Source: Actinomyces marmotae
GTDB lineage: Bacteria > Actinomycetota > Actinomycetes > Actinomycetales > Actinomycetaceae
DNA length: 64,000 bases
NCBI RefSeq assembly: GCF_013177295.1
Contig: NZ_CP053642.1
Span: 2,232,001 to 2,296,000 of the forward strand
Direction: 5' to 3'
In this document: piece after piece, positions 36,413 to 45,135 of the stretch
Layout of the letters: every line of letters begins with the position of its first letter
Numbering within the stretch: the first letter of the stretch is position 1
Position numbers and translations under genes: made by a program
Notes under the pieces: model-generated
What the model saw: only the letters and a program-made list of their open reading frames with translations
Told to the model about the DNA's origin: nothing
Databases searched by the model: none

Positions 36413-39400
36413 CGGCCCGGCCTCACCAGCGGGAAGGCGATGGTCTCGCGGATGGAGGCGCCGGTGAGCATCATGACGAGGCGGTCCAGGCCCATGCCCA
36501 GGCCTCCCGAGGGCGGCATGCCCTGCTCCAGCGCGGCGAGGAAGGCCTCATCGAGCTCCATGGCCTCCAGGTCCCCTCCTGCGGCAGCCAGGGACTGGGC
36601 GGTGAGCCGCTCCCGCTGGATGACGGGGTCGACGAGCTCGGAGTAGGCGGTGCCGACCTCCGAGCCGAAGATGATGAGGTCCCAGCGCTCGGCCAGGCGG
36701 GCGTCGCGCCGATGCTGGCGGGTCAGCGGTGAAGTGTCGGCCGGGAAGTCGGCGAAGAAGGTCGGCTCCACCGTCGTGCCCTCAGCCAGGTGCTCGTAGA
36801 GCTCCTGCATCATCGTCCCCCACCCCCACTTGGGGTCGTAGGGCATGTCGATGCTCTCCGCGTGGCGGCGCAGCGCGGCCACCGGGGTGTCGGTGCCGAT
36901 CTCCTCGCCGAGCGCCGCGGAGACGGCCTCGGCGATCGTCACGGTGCGCCAGGGCGCGGCGAGGTCGATCTCGTGCTCGACGCCGCCCACGCTCCCCCGC
37001 ACGATCGTCGAGCCGGTCGCGGCCCGGGAGGCCGCGATGACCATGTCCCGCATGACATCCTTCATGACGTTGTAGTCGGCGTGCGCCTGATAGGCCTCGA
37101 GCATCGTGAACTCGGGGTTGTGGGTGGCGTCGGCGCCCTCATTGCGGAAGTTGCGCCCGATCTCGAAGACCCGCTCCAGGCCGCCCACCATGAGCCTCTT
37201 GAGGTAGAGCTCGGGGGCGATGCGCAGGTAGAGGTTGAGGTCGTAGGCGTTGATGTGGGTGCGGAAGGGCCGGGCGTTGGCACCGCCGTGGACGGGCTGG
37301 AGGATCGGGGTCTCGACCTCCAGGTAGTCGCGCCCCAGAAGGGTGGAGCGCACGGCCTGGATGGCGGCCGAGCGGGAGCGCACCATCTCCCGCTGGCGCT
37401 GGTTGACGATGAGGTCCACGTGGCGCAGGCGCACTCGCGCCTCGGGGTTTTGGATACCGTGGCGCTTGTCCGGCAGGGGGCGCAGCGCTTTGGAGGTCAT
37501 CATCCAGGAGTCGGCGAGCTGGCTGCGCGTGCCCGTGCGGGAGTCTCCGATCTCGCCGACGACGGCGATCTGGTCCCCGCTGCTCACCAGGCGCCGGAAG
37601 GAGGCGAGGGACTCGGCCCCGGCGCGCCCGGCCTCGAGAATGATCTGGAGATCACCGCTGGCGTCGCGCAGCGTGGCGAAAATGACGCCGCCGTGATCGC
37701 GGATCGTCAGCACGCGCCCGGCCACGGAGCAGGCGCCCTCAGCGGTGGCACAGGTGGCGTCAACCATCACCGACGCGGGGTAGGGATCGATGCCATCGGC
37801 GATCATGGCCTCGCGGGTGGCGGCGCGGGCGATGAGCTGGTCGGAGCGCTTGGGCTCCGGGCGGGCGATCGTCGATCCGGCGGTGACGGCCAGGAGCGCG
37901 GCGGACTCCTGAGCGCTGCGCTGGTCCTGGTCCGGGATGGGGCAGAGCCATCGGGGCGCGTTGACGAAGCCCTCCGCGACACCCATGGCCGCGGCGACCC
38001 GGGTGAAGTCGCTCGGGTCGGGGTAGCAGATGAGGCGCGGCACCCATTCCGGGTCGTACTTGGCATTGGAGCGGTAGAGGGCCTCAAGCTGCCACCAGTG
38101 CGAGGCGAGCAGGAGGACGCGCCGCCACAGCCGCTGGATGGGTCCGGCGCCGATCCGGGAGCCCTCGGTGAAAGCCGAGCGGAAGACGGCGAAGTTGAGG
38201 GAGACGCGGTGGATGCCGAGCTCGCGGCCGTCGTTCATAAGCGCGGCGACCATGAACTCGGTGACGCCGTTGTCCACCTGGGGATGGCGCCGCATGACGT
38301 CGAGGCTGACGCCGTCGGCGCCCCAGGGGGCGAAGGAGAGCAGTCCGGCGATCTTCCCGCGCTCATCGCCCTCGGGGAAGAGGGCCTCCACCATGATGCA
38401 CTCGCCGTCGGAGGGATCGGCGAAGCGGCCCAGCGCCATGGAGAAGCCGCGCTCGGGCTCGCCGTCGAGCCAACGACCGGCTAGGCGGGACAGCTGCTCC
38501 AACTCCGCGGTGGGGATCGAGGCGTGGCGCCGGATGCGGGTGGTGTAGCCGAGTTCGGTGAGTTTCAGGACGGCGCGGCGCACCTCGGGAAGGTTGTTGA
38601 TGCCGAAGGAGGCGGTGGACAGGATGGCCTCGTCGCCCAGGCGCAGGGCGCGCAGGCCGGCCTCGGCGTAGGCCCGGGCGCCGGCCTCGGAGGCCCCGAT
38701 GACGGCGGGCACCCAGCCGTAGGACTCGGCATGGCGCTTGAAGGCCAGGGCGGAGGCCGGCCAGCCGGCGGGATCGCCCAGTGGGTCGCCGGAGGCGAGG
38801 GCAACGCCCAGGCCCACCCGGTAGACGACGCCGCCGTGCTCGGTGAGGAACGCGGACTTGTCCCGCCGGGTGGCGAAGTAGCCGAGGGAGTCGTTCGGGC
38901 TGGCGGCCAGGAGCTCGCGCACGCGGGTCTCCTCGTCGACGCTCAGGCGCGCCTCGCTGCGCTGGGATCGCAGCATGACAGCGAAGGCCATCAGGAAGCT
39001 GAGGGCGAGGCCCAGGCCGACGAGCGCGAAGAGCAACTCGGGCACCGGTGAGGGGGTATCGGGATCGCTGACGAGCTCGAGGAGGAATCCCTTGACCTGG
39101 TTGATGCCGATCCCCGTGTAGAAGAAGGCGCCCAGAATCCCCACCTGGAGGACGATCGCGATGCTCACGATGAGGACGAGGAGGACCCGCCCAGCGTTGC
39201 CGCGCGGTGAGCGCACCGTGAAATCCCGTCGGTGGCTCACCAGGACGATGAGCAGAGCGATGAGGATGAGCAGGTTGATGGCCAGGGCCCATAGGGTCTC
39301 CTCAGTGAAGACGACATTGGGCGGGGCCAGGTGGAAGGAGGCGAGCAGGCTGGTGAAGACCAGCAGGCTGAATACCACGCCGATGACCATGATGATCCAC

Positions 39401-39621
39401 GCCGCGCGCTTGCGCCTGGCGATGCCGGAGGCCAGGAGCAGGAGGATGACGCCTGAGAGCCAGTCGACGTTGGGAACGGGGATAAGCCAGTTGATGAGGC
39501 CGCCAAGGGCTCTGCCGATCCCGGGCGCCGTGCCGAGGAAGGTGTAGAGGAGGCAAACGAGTCCCGCGGCGAACAGGTATCGGGACAGAAGGCGGGCGGC
39601 GCTGGGGGCGCGGTTGGTCAC
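36409..39621 (-). CDS. lysX: bifunctional lysylphosphatidylglycerol synthetase/lysine--tRNA ligase LysX
   Basis: A 1070-residue fusion. The N-terminal third has about six membrane helices (1-250), then an MprF-type transferase domain (about 270-590, with SLGYFATRRDKSAFL and YRSNAKYDPEWVPR). The rest is a class II lysyl-tRNA synthetase: an OB anticodon domain (about 640-740), motif 2 FRNEGADATHNPEFTMLE, and motif 3 GGLGMGLDRLVMML near the C-terminus. As in mycobacterial LysX, it charges tRNA-Lys and moves lysine to phosphatidylglycerol, lowering membrane charge and raising resistance to cationic peptides. The start is GTG 39621 with GAGGAGGA upstream. It heads an operon with a DUF998 protein and a hydrolase. 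Confidence 0.95.
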   Translation of the reverse strand: MTNRAPSAARLLSRYLFAAGLVCLLYTFLGTAPGIGRALGGLINWLIPVPNVDWLSGVILLLLASGIARRKRAAWIIMVIGVVFSLLVFTSLLASFHLAPPNVVFTEETLWALAINLLILIALLIVLVSHRRDFTVRSPRGNAGRVLLVLIVSIAIVLQVGILGAFFYTGIGINQVKGFLLELVSDPDTPSPVPELLFALVGLGLALSFLMAFAVMLRSQRSEARLSVDEETRVRELLAASPNDSLGYFATRRDKSAFLTEHGGVVYRVGLGVALASGDPLGDPAGWPASALAFKRHAESYGWVPAVIGASEAGARAYAEAGLRALRLGDEAILSTASFGINNLPEVRRAVLKLTELGYTTRIRRHASIPTAELEQLSRLAGRWLDGEPERGFSMALGRFADPSDGECIMVEALFPEGDERGKIAGLLSFAPWGADGVSLDVMRRHPQVDNGVTEFMVAALMNDGRELGIHRVSLNFAVFRSAFTEGSRIGAGPIQRLWRRVLLLASHWWQLEALYRSNAKYDPEWVPRLICYPDPSDFTRVAAAMGVAEGFVNAPRWLCPIPDQDQRSAQESAALLAVTAGSTIARPEPKRSDQLIARAATREAMIADGIDPYPASVMVDATCATAEGACSVAGRVLTIRDHGGVIFATLRDASGDLQIILEAGRAGAESLASFRRLVSSGDQIAVVGEIGDSRTGTRSQLADSWMMTSKALRPLPDKRHGIQNPEARVRLRHVDLIVNQRQREMVRSRSAAIQAVRSTLLGRDYLEVETPILQPVHGGANARPFRTHINAYDLNLYLRIAPELYLKRLMVGGLERVFEIGRNFRNEGADATHNPEFTMLEAYQAHADYNVMKDVMRDMVIAASRAATGSTIVRGSVGGVEHEIDLAAPWRTVTIAEAVSAALGEEIGTDTPVAALRRHAESIDMPYDPKWGWGTMMQELYEHLAEGTTVEPTFFADFPADTSPLTRQHRRDARLAERWDLIIFGSEVGTAYSELVDPVIQRERLTAQSLAAAGGDLEAMELDEAFLAALEQGMPPSGGLGMGLDRLVMMLTGASIRETIAFPLVRPGR

Positions 39622-39749
39622 GACCGTCCTCCTCGGGTAGCGGTGTTGGGGGCAGGGAACATGACGGGATTCTCTCCCAGGACGGGGGATCGGGCGTCAT
39701 CGCGATGAATGACGCTGCTGGGGGACGGTCCGCCGCGAGGATGACCGAA

Positions 39750-39786
39750 GGCTGTCGCCCCCCGCGCGATGCGGGAGGCGACAGCC
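39750..39786 (-). terminator. terminator hairpin after the DUF4282 gene
   Basis: GGCTGTCGCC pairs with GGCGACAGCC, with a second inner stem, 79 bases past the stop of the gene ending at 39865. Confidence 0.65.
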
Positions 39787-39864
39787 CTCACGATCAGCGC
39801 GCCGCGCACGACGAGGCAGGAGGAGCGCCTCCGTCCTCGGAGCGGGCAGTCACGGCGCGGCGGC

Positions 39865-40332
39865 TCAGCGCCGGGCGCCGTTGCGAGCGATGTCGAGCAG
39901 GAGGCGCAGGGTCAGCAGGGAGACCAGGGACAGGCCCGCCCCGCCGATGCCGCGCACGAGGATGGCGTCCCACCAGGACACGGTGATCAGCTTGGCCTTG
40001 GAGTAGGCGGAGCCGAACTCGACGCCGGTGGCGGCGTCGATGATGCCGGTGAGGAACCACAGGGCCCAGGCCACGATCACGCCGATCACCGCGAACTGCA
40101 TGATCTGCTTGCTGTGCCTGGCGCTGAAGTCGGTGGTGCCGTCGAGAAGGGCGCTGAGCATCGAACTGCCCGCAGGCTTGGCCGGGACGGGCTGGCCGGG
40201 CATCTGCTGGCCAGGGACGTACTGCGCCGGCTGGGGCTGCTGGTACTGGGCCTGGTACCCACCGGGGACGCCGGGCGCGGAAGGCGCGGACTGCGGCTGG
40301 TAGGGCTGGCCGGGTGTCATCGGCTGAGACAT
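39865..40332 (-). CDS. DUF4282-like membrane protein
   Basis: A 155-residue protein with a Pro/Gln/Tyr-rich cytoplasmic N-terminus (1-60; YQAQYQQPQPAQ), then a helix (QFAVIGVIVAWALWFLTGII) and a C-terminal segment LSLVSLLTLRLLLDIARNGA typical of DUF4282. Function unknown. GGAGAT precedes ATG 40332. Confidence 0.7.
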   Translation of the reverse strand: MSQPMTPGQPYQPQSAPSAPGVPGGYQAQYQQPQPAQYVPGQQMPGQPVPAKPAGSSMLSALLDGTTDFSARHSKQIMQFAVIGVIVAWALWFLTGIIDAATGVEFGSAYSKAKLITVSWWDAILVRGIGGAGLSLVSLLTLRLLLDIARNGARR

Positions 40333-40426
40333 TGTGGGATCTCCTTGATTGGGGTGACCGCATCAGACTACAAGGTCCTCAAGCGGTCATGACATGATGC
40401 TCCGCACAGCGCCAAGGCCCCGGGGA

Positions 40427-40460
40427 CGAGGGCCCCGCACTGAGTTGTGCGGGGCCCTCG
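40427..40460. terminator. hairpin with perfect 14-bp stem in a divergent gap
   Basis: CGAGGGCCCCGCAC pairs with GTGCGGGGCCCTCG around TGAGTT. Both neighbouring genes start, not end, at this gap, so the hairpin implies an unrecognised transcript here, possibly the small minus-strand frame at 40601-40729. Confidence 0.6.
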
Positions 40461-40600
40461 CGGGGTCCCGGCCCACCTGAGCCCCTCTCCCGTGCGCCCA
40501 CGACGCCCATCACCGCAGTCCGGCGTCGTCAGCGCGAAGGCTCACAGTGGTTTCGCCGGGACGTCTCTATCGCCTCCCCTCGGGTTTCCCGGCTCCTCCC

Positions 40601-40729
40601 CTACCGCGCGTTGAGCGCAGCGGTCGGAGGAGTGCGGGAGGCTCGAACGGCCGGGCGCGCCCCGGCCGAAGCGCCGATGACGATCACGCGGCCCAAGGTG
40701 ATGCCCCGGGCGTTGAGGCTCATCTTCAT
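40601..40729 (-). CDS. possible small protein, 42 residues
   Basis: A short frame (MKMSLNARGITLGRVIVIGA...) with AAAGGA nine bases before the ATG and a hairpin about 140 bases past the stop. No family is recognised and it could be chance in GC-rich DNA. The rest of the 640-base gap (40333-40974) shows no other gene. Confidence 0.25.
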   Translation of the reverse strand: MKMSLNARGITLGRVIVIGASAGARPAVRASRTPPTAALNAR

Positions 40730-40974
40730 GGGAAAGGGTCCTTTCGGCCGCGTCAGGGGGATGCCCCTTCGATCAAGACGCAGCCAACCGGTGACGGCGT
40801 TGTCGGGGCGTTCAAGGATTCGCTTACGCCGCCGCAACACGCGGTGTCACCCCAGGGGCAGGGCGACAATGCGGGCCGCGAGCAGGTAGACAAAGGGGCA
40901 TAACCTCAGCCGGGGCCCCGGGCCAGGCCCTGCGACGGGAGATCGACCGAGCCCACAGCGAAGGAGACAGGACA

Positions 40975-41634
40975 ATGCGTGTGCTCGTCGTGGAGGATGA
41001 GGAGTACCTCGCCGAGGCCATTGCCACCGGGCTGCGGCGTGAGGCGATGGCGGTGGACGTCGTCGGCGACGGGGCCAGCGCCCTGGAGCGGGTGGCGACC
41101 AACGACTACGACATCATCGTCCTGGATCGTGATCTTCCTATCATCCACGGCGACGAGGTCTGCCGACGGGTGGTCAATGAGCACCCCGAGGTCCGCATCC
41201 TCCTGCTCACCGCGTCCCGGACCCTGGACGCGCGCGTGGGCGGCTTCGAGTTGGGCGCGGACGACTACCTCACCAAGCCCTTCGAGTTCCCCGAGCTGGT
41301 GGCGCGGCTGCGGGCCCTGGGGCGGCGCATCCACCCCGCGCGCACCCCGATCATCGAGGCGCACGGGGTGCGCCTGGACCCCTTCCGCCGGGAGGTCACC
41401 CGGGAGGGGCACTTCATCCGCCTGAGCCCCAAGGAGTTCGCGGTCCTCCAGGTCCTCATGGAGGCCGACGGCGGGGTCCTCAGCGCCGAGACGCTTCTGG
41501 AGAAGGCGTGGGACGCCAACGCCGACCCCTTCACCAACTCCACCCGGGTGACGATCTCCCACCTGCGCCGCAAGCTCGGTAAGCCGTGGGTCATCCAGAC
41601 GGTGCCCGGCGCGGGCTACAGGTTCAGCGCATGA
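40975..41634 (+). CDS. OmpR-family response regulator
   Basis: A 219-residue two-component regulator. The receiver domain (1-115) has E7-D8 acidic residues, phospho-acceptor D51 (IIVLDRDLP), T in LLLTASR and K in LTKPFEFPE. The C-terminal winged helix (about 125-218) has LSPKEFAVLQVLM and TRVTISHLRRKLG. AAGGAG precedes the ATG. The stop overlaps the start of the histidine kinase (ATGA), so they form a pair. Stimulus and targets are unknown. Confidence 0.93.
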   Translation: MRVLVVEDEEYLAEAIATGLRREAMAVDVVGDGASALERVATNDYDIIVLDRDLPIIHGDEVCRRVVNEHPEVRILLLTASRTLDARVGGFELGADDYLTKPFEFPELVARLRALGRRIHPARTPIIEAHGVRLDPFRREVTREGHFIRLSPKEFAVLQVLMEADGGVLSAETLLEKAWDANADPFTNSTRVTISHLRRKLGKPWVIQTVPGAGYRFSA

Positions 41635-42863
41635 TCAGACGGGAGGTGGTGGCCGGCGACGGACGGCGCGCGGCCGAGCGGGCCACCGCGGCCCCGGGCG
41701 GGAGGAAGCGCTCGCGTCGCCCCAAGCGGCTGAGCATCCGCACCCGCCTGACGCTGACCTACTCCGGCCTGGTGATGGCGGCCGGCGCGGCGCTTATCGC
41801 CGTCGTCTACATCTACACCCGATATGTCGCGCTCCAGATCAATATCAACGCGCCCACGAAGGACGGCACCGGCCCCCCGGCCGCGCAGACCACCGCGACC
41901 CCCCAGGTCGACACGAACCTCTTCGAGCTGCTCAGCAGCATCATGCATTCGGCCGTCGGCGTGCTGGCGCTGCTCGTGGTGCTCTCGGGAACCGTGGGCT
42001 GGGTCCTGGCGGGGCGGATGCTGCGGCCGCTGTCGTCGATGAACACGGCCGCCAATCTCGCCGCCTCGGGAGACCTCAGCCAGCGCCTGGCCCTGGTCGG
42101 GCCGCATGACGAGATTCACGACCTGGCAGACACCTTCGACCACATGCTGACCTCCCTGGAGCGGTCCTTCTCCGCGCAGCGGCGCTTCGCCGCCAACGCC
42201 TCGCACGAGCTGCGCACGCCCCTGGCGACGACTCAGACCATGATCGAGGTGGCGTTGTCCGACCCGAGCGCCTCAGCCGAGGACCTGCGCCGGGTCCTGG
42301 GCCGCGTGCTGGAGGCCAACTGCTCTCACCGGGAGACGATCGACGCCCTGCTGGACCTGGCGGACGCCCAGTCGGGCAGGCTCGCCCGCGAGGACGTGGA
42401 CATGGAGGCGACGGTCCGCGACGCCCTGGGGCTCCTCGCCCCGCAGATCGCCGAGCGCGGGCTGAGGCTGTCCACCCACCTGCTGCCCGCCCGGGTCCCC
42501 GGCGACCCGGTGCTGCTGCGCCAGGGGGTGACCAACCTGCTGCGCAACGCCGTGCGTTACAACAACGACGGCGGGCGCATCACGGTGGGGATGGCGCACC
42601 TGGCCGACGGCGTGCGGCTGACGATCCGCAACGACGGGGCCCAGGTACCGCCCGAGAGCGTCGAGTCCCTGCGCGAGCCCTTCGTGCGCGGCGAGGGCCG
42701 GGGCCGCACCCGGGGCTCGGGGCACGGCCTGGGGCTGGCCATCGTCACCGCGCTGGCCACCGCCCACGGCGGCCAGTTGAGCCTGAGCGCGAACCCCACG
42801 GGTGGGATGACGGCCATTCTGGAGATTCCCGGCGAGGAGGCGCGGGCCGAGCCGCAGCGCTGA
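41631..42863 (+). CDS. sensor histidine kinase
   Basis: A 410-residue membrane kinase partnered with the response regulator upstream. A basic N-terminus precedes helix 1 (about 42-63), an outer loop of only about 40 residues, helix 2 (about 106-127), HAMP (about 128-180), then HisKA with H192 (ASHELRTPLATT). The ATPase motifs are NLLRNAVRYNNDGG (N-box) and GSGHGLGLAIV (G-box). The small outer loop suggests it senses membrane state or a partner protein rather than a bulky ligand. Five bases separate its stop from the convergent hspR stop. Confidence 0.93.
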   Translation: MIRREVVAGDGRRAAERATAAPGGRKRSRRPKRLSIRTRLTLTYSGLVMAAGAALIAVVYIYTRYVALQININAPTKDGTGPPAAQTTATPQVDTNLFELLSSIMHSAVGVLALLVVLSGTVGWVLAGRMLRPLSSMNTAANLAASGDLSQRLALVGPHDEIHDLADTFDHMLTSLERSFSAQRRFAANASHELRTPLATTQTMIEVALSDPSASAEDLRRVLGRVLEANCSHRETIDALLDLADAQSGRLAREDVDMEATVRDALGLLAPQIAERGLRLSTHLLPARVPGDPVLLRQGVTNLLRNAVRYNNDGGRITVGMAHLADGVRLTIRNDGAQVPPESVESLREPFVRGEGRGRTRGSGHGLGLAIVTALATAHGGQLSLSANPTGGMTAILEIPGEEARAEPQR

Positions 42864-42868
42864 GCGGC

Positions 42869-43312
42869 TCAGGCCTGCGTGCCGGGGCGGCCCGTGGCCC
42901 CCGGGAACCGGCGGCCGGCGGCGAGGACCTGGACCTCGCCGTCGGCGGCGGCGGCGAAGATCCGCTGGACCGCCGCATGGCGCAGCCGCAGCAGGCGGTT
43001 CTCGTCCTCCAGGTCCTCCAGGCGGGCCTCAAGGGCGAGGATGCGGGCGATGCCCTCCAGGTTGACGCCCTCCTGGCTCAGCGCCTGGATGCGGCGCAGC
43101 TGCTCGACGTCGCGGTGGGAGTATCGCCTCCCCCGCCCGGGCGTCCGGGCGGGGCGCACGAGGCCGAGGCGGTCGTACTGGCGCAGGGTCTGGGGGTGCA
43201 TGCCGGCGAGCTCGGCGGCCACGGAGATGACGTAGACGGCGCGGTCGGCCGCGTCGTCGGCGAGGAAGCCGAGGCCCTGCCCGGTGACGCGCGAGGCTCG
43301 CCGAGCGCTCAT
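42869..43312 (-). CDS. hspR: heat-shock repressor HspR (MerR family)
   Basis: A 147-residue MerR-type repressor. The helix-turn-helix is [20 protein letters not shown] (about 27-46) with [19 protein letters not shown] as the wing, then [10 protein letters not shown] and a coiled coil. HspR binds HAIR sites, usually with DnaK as co-repressor, and shuts off dnaK and clpB after stress. It is the last gene of dnaK-grpE-dnaJ-hspR and overlaps the dnaJ stop (ATGA). HAIR sites occur at 31848, 47052 and 47116, with a weaker one at 47080. Confidence 0.95.
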   Translation of the reverse strand: MSARRASRVTGQGLGFLADDAADRAVYVISVAAELAGMHPQTLRQYDRLGLVRPARTPGRGRRYSHRDVEQLRRIQALSQEGVNLEGIARILALEARLEDLEDENRLLRLRHAAVQRIFAAAADGEVQVLAAGRRFPGATGRPGTQA

Positions 43313-44340
43313 CGCGCGGCCTCCTCCCTCAGCGTGGCGCGCGGGTCAGTACCGCCCATGGCCGCGTCGAAGTCCTCGAGGGCCTTCTTGGCGGCCTTCG
43401 AGAGCTTCTTGGGCACGGCCACCTCGACGGTGACGAGCAGGTCGCCCGTGCGCTTGGCGGTGGCGATGCCCGCGCCGGGGATCCGCATGACCGTCCCCGA
43501 GGGGGTCCCCGGCTTGATGCGGACCTTCTTGGCGCCCCCGTCCAGGAGCGGGACCTCGACGTCGGCGCCGAGCGCGGCCTCGGCCAGCGAGACGGGCAGG
43601 CTCATGCGCAGGTTGGCGCCGTCGATGGAGTAGACGGGGTGCTTGGCCACGGAGATCGTGACGATCATGTCCCCATTGGGGCCTCCGTGGTTGCCGGGGC
43701 GGCCCTTGCCGGCCAGGCGGATCCTCTGCCCGTCGTGGACGCCGGCGGGGATGCGCACGGTCATGGTGCGCTTGTCAGCGGTGAGCTCGACGGTGGTGCC
43801 GGCCACGGCGTCGCGCAGGGACAGCGTCGCGCTGGTGATGACGTCGGGGCCCTTGGTGGCCTCCGGCGCGCCGCCGAAGCCCCCGAATCCCCCGAAGTTG
43901 AAGGCGCCGGGGCGGCCGTTCCTCCGGGTGGGGCTGGGCGTGCCGCCGAACATGCGCAAGAGCTCATCGAGGTCGGGCTCGGCGCCGCCGCCCGCGCCGC
44001 CGGTGGAGAAGCGGACGTTGCCGCCCCCGCCGAACATGGAGGACAGGATGTCCTCGAAGCCTCCCCCGCCGCCGGCGCCCCCGGCGGTGAACCGGGCACC
44101 GCCGCCGGTCATGTTGCGAATGGCGTCGTACTGCTCGCGCTCCTTGGCGTCGGACAGGACCGCGTAGGCCTCACCGACCTCCTTGAAGCGCTCGGCGGCG
44201 ACGGCGTCGTCGGGGTTGCGATCGGGGTGGTACTGCTTGGCGAGCTTGCGGTACGCCTTCTTGATGGTCGCGGAGTCGGCGTCCTTGGCGACGCCGAGGA
44301 CCGCGTAGAAGTCCTTGGTCATCCAGTCCTGGCTGGCCAT
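43309..44340 (-). CDS. dnaJ: co-chaperone DnaJ (type II, no zinc fingers)
   Basis: A 343-residue J-protein. The J-domain (about 9-75) has HPD in [12 protein letters not shown] Gly/Phe-rich region (about 80-165) follows, then two beta-sandwich substrate domains. The four CXXCXGXG zinc-finger repeats of classical DnaJ are missing, as in CbpA and the HspR-operon DnaJ1 type of some actinobacteria, so this is a type II protein and not a damaged gene. It stimulates DnaK ATPase. A long hairpin lies in the 138-base gap after grpE. Confidence 0.92.
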   Translation of the reverse strand: MASQDWMTKDFYAVLGVAKDADSATIKKAYRKLAKQYHPDRNPDDAVAAERFKEVGEAYAVLSDAKEREQYDAIRNMTGGGARFTAGGAGGGGGFEDILSSMFGGGGNVRFSTGGAGGGAEPDLDELLRMFGGTPSPTRRNGRPGAFNFGGFGGFGGAPEATKGPDVITSATLSLRDAVAGTTVELTADKRTMTVRIPAGVHDGQRIRLAGKGRPGNHGGPNGDMIVTISVAKHPVYSIDGANLRMSLPVSLAEAALGADVEVPLLDGGAKKVRIKPGTPSGTVMRIPGAGIATAKRTGDLLVTVEVAVPKKLSKAAKKALEDFDAAMGGTDPRATLREEAAR

Positions 44341-44419
44341 GGGTCACCTCCTCCTCACTGGGGTGATCGTTGGTTCGTTCCTTGTGTCCCCGCGCCGCCC
44401 GGTGGGGCGAGCGGGGGCC

Positions 44420-44456
44420 GGTGGCGCGGGCCCGTCCGGGACGGGCCCGCGCCACC
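44420..44456 (-). promoter_or_regulatory. intercistronic hairpin between grpE and dnaJ
   Basis: GGTGGCGCGGGCCCGT pairs with ACGGGCCCGCGCCACC around five bases. Inside the heat-shock operon it may reduce read-through into dnaJ-hspR or protect the dnaK-grpE message. Confidence 0.55.
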
Positions 44457-44478
44457 ACTCCTGACCAGCGCCGCTGGG

Positions 44479-45135
44479 TCAGGCCGGGTTGGACACCTGC
44501 ACGCGGGCGGGCCGCACGACCCGCTCGCCGAGGCGGTAGCCGGGCTGGAGGACGAGGGCGATCGTCGGCTCGCTGACCTCGTCAGACTCGGTGGCCATGA
44601 GCGCCTCGTGGATGGTGGGGTCGAAGGCCTCTCCCGCGGCGCCGAAGCGCTCCAGGGCGAACTTGTCCGCCAGGATCGTCTCGAGCTTGGTGACCGTGGT
44701 CTCGAAGGGACCGGTGAGGTCGCCGTGCTGGCGGGCGAGCTCGGCCTCGTCGAGGACCGGGATGATGGCCTCGACGACGCCGGCGGCGCCGGCCTCCTGA
44801 TGACCCGCCACCGATTCGCGGGAGCGGCGCACGAAGCCCTGGTACTCCTGCTGGAGGTTGTACAGGTCTGCGCGGGCGCGGGCGAGCTCGTCGGTCAGGC
44901 GGGCGGACTCGGCCCGCGCCTCGGCCAGGGGATCGGGCTGGCCCTCCTCCTCCCGCTCGCGGAGCCCGGCCCGGTCGTCATCGCCCGCCGCCTGGGCGGC
45001 GCCGCCCGGGGCGCCGCCCGGGGCGGCGTCGAGGTCGACGCCGTCGAAGACGGACTCGACCGCCTCGGCGAGGCTCGGGTCGATGGGCTCGCGGTCCGCG
45101 CCGTCGCCCTGGGGAGCGCTAGGGCCGGCGCTCAC
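44479..45135 (-). CDS. grpE: nucleotide exchange factor GrpE
   Basis: A 218-residue GrpE. An acidic, Gly/Ala-rich N-terminus precedes the long helix (about 70-125, with [18 protein letters not shown]) and the beta domain ([33 protein letters not shown]). It releases ADP from DnaK. The GTG start overlaps the dnaK stop by four bases (GTGA), giving translational coupling. Confidence 0.94.
   Translation of the reverse strand: MSAGPSAPQGDGADREPIDPSLAEAVESVFDGVDLDAAPGGAPGGAAQAAGDDDRAGLREREEEGQPDPLAEARAESARLTDELARARADLYNLQQEYQGFVRRSRESVAGHQEAGAAGVVEAIIPVLDEAELARQHGDLTGPFETTVTKLETILADKFALERFGAAGEAFDPTIHEALMATESDEVSEPTIALVLQPGYRLGERVVRPARVQVSNPA

Noticed and set aside
43309..44340. dnaJ lacking zinc fingers considered as a truncated gene
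   Set aside because: J-domain, Gly/Phe region and both C-terminal domains are complete; this is the known type II form.
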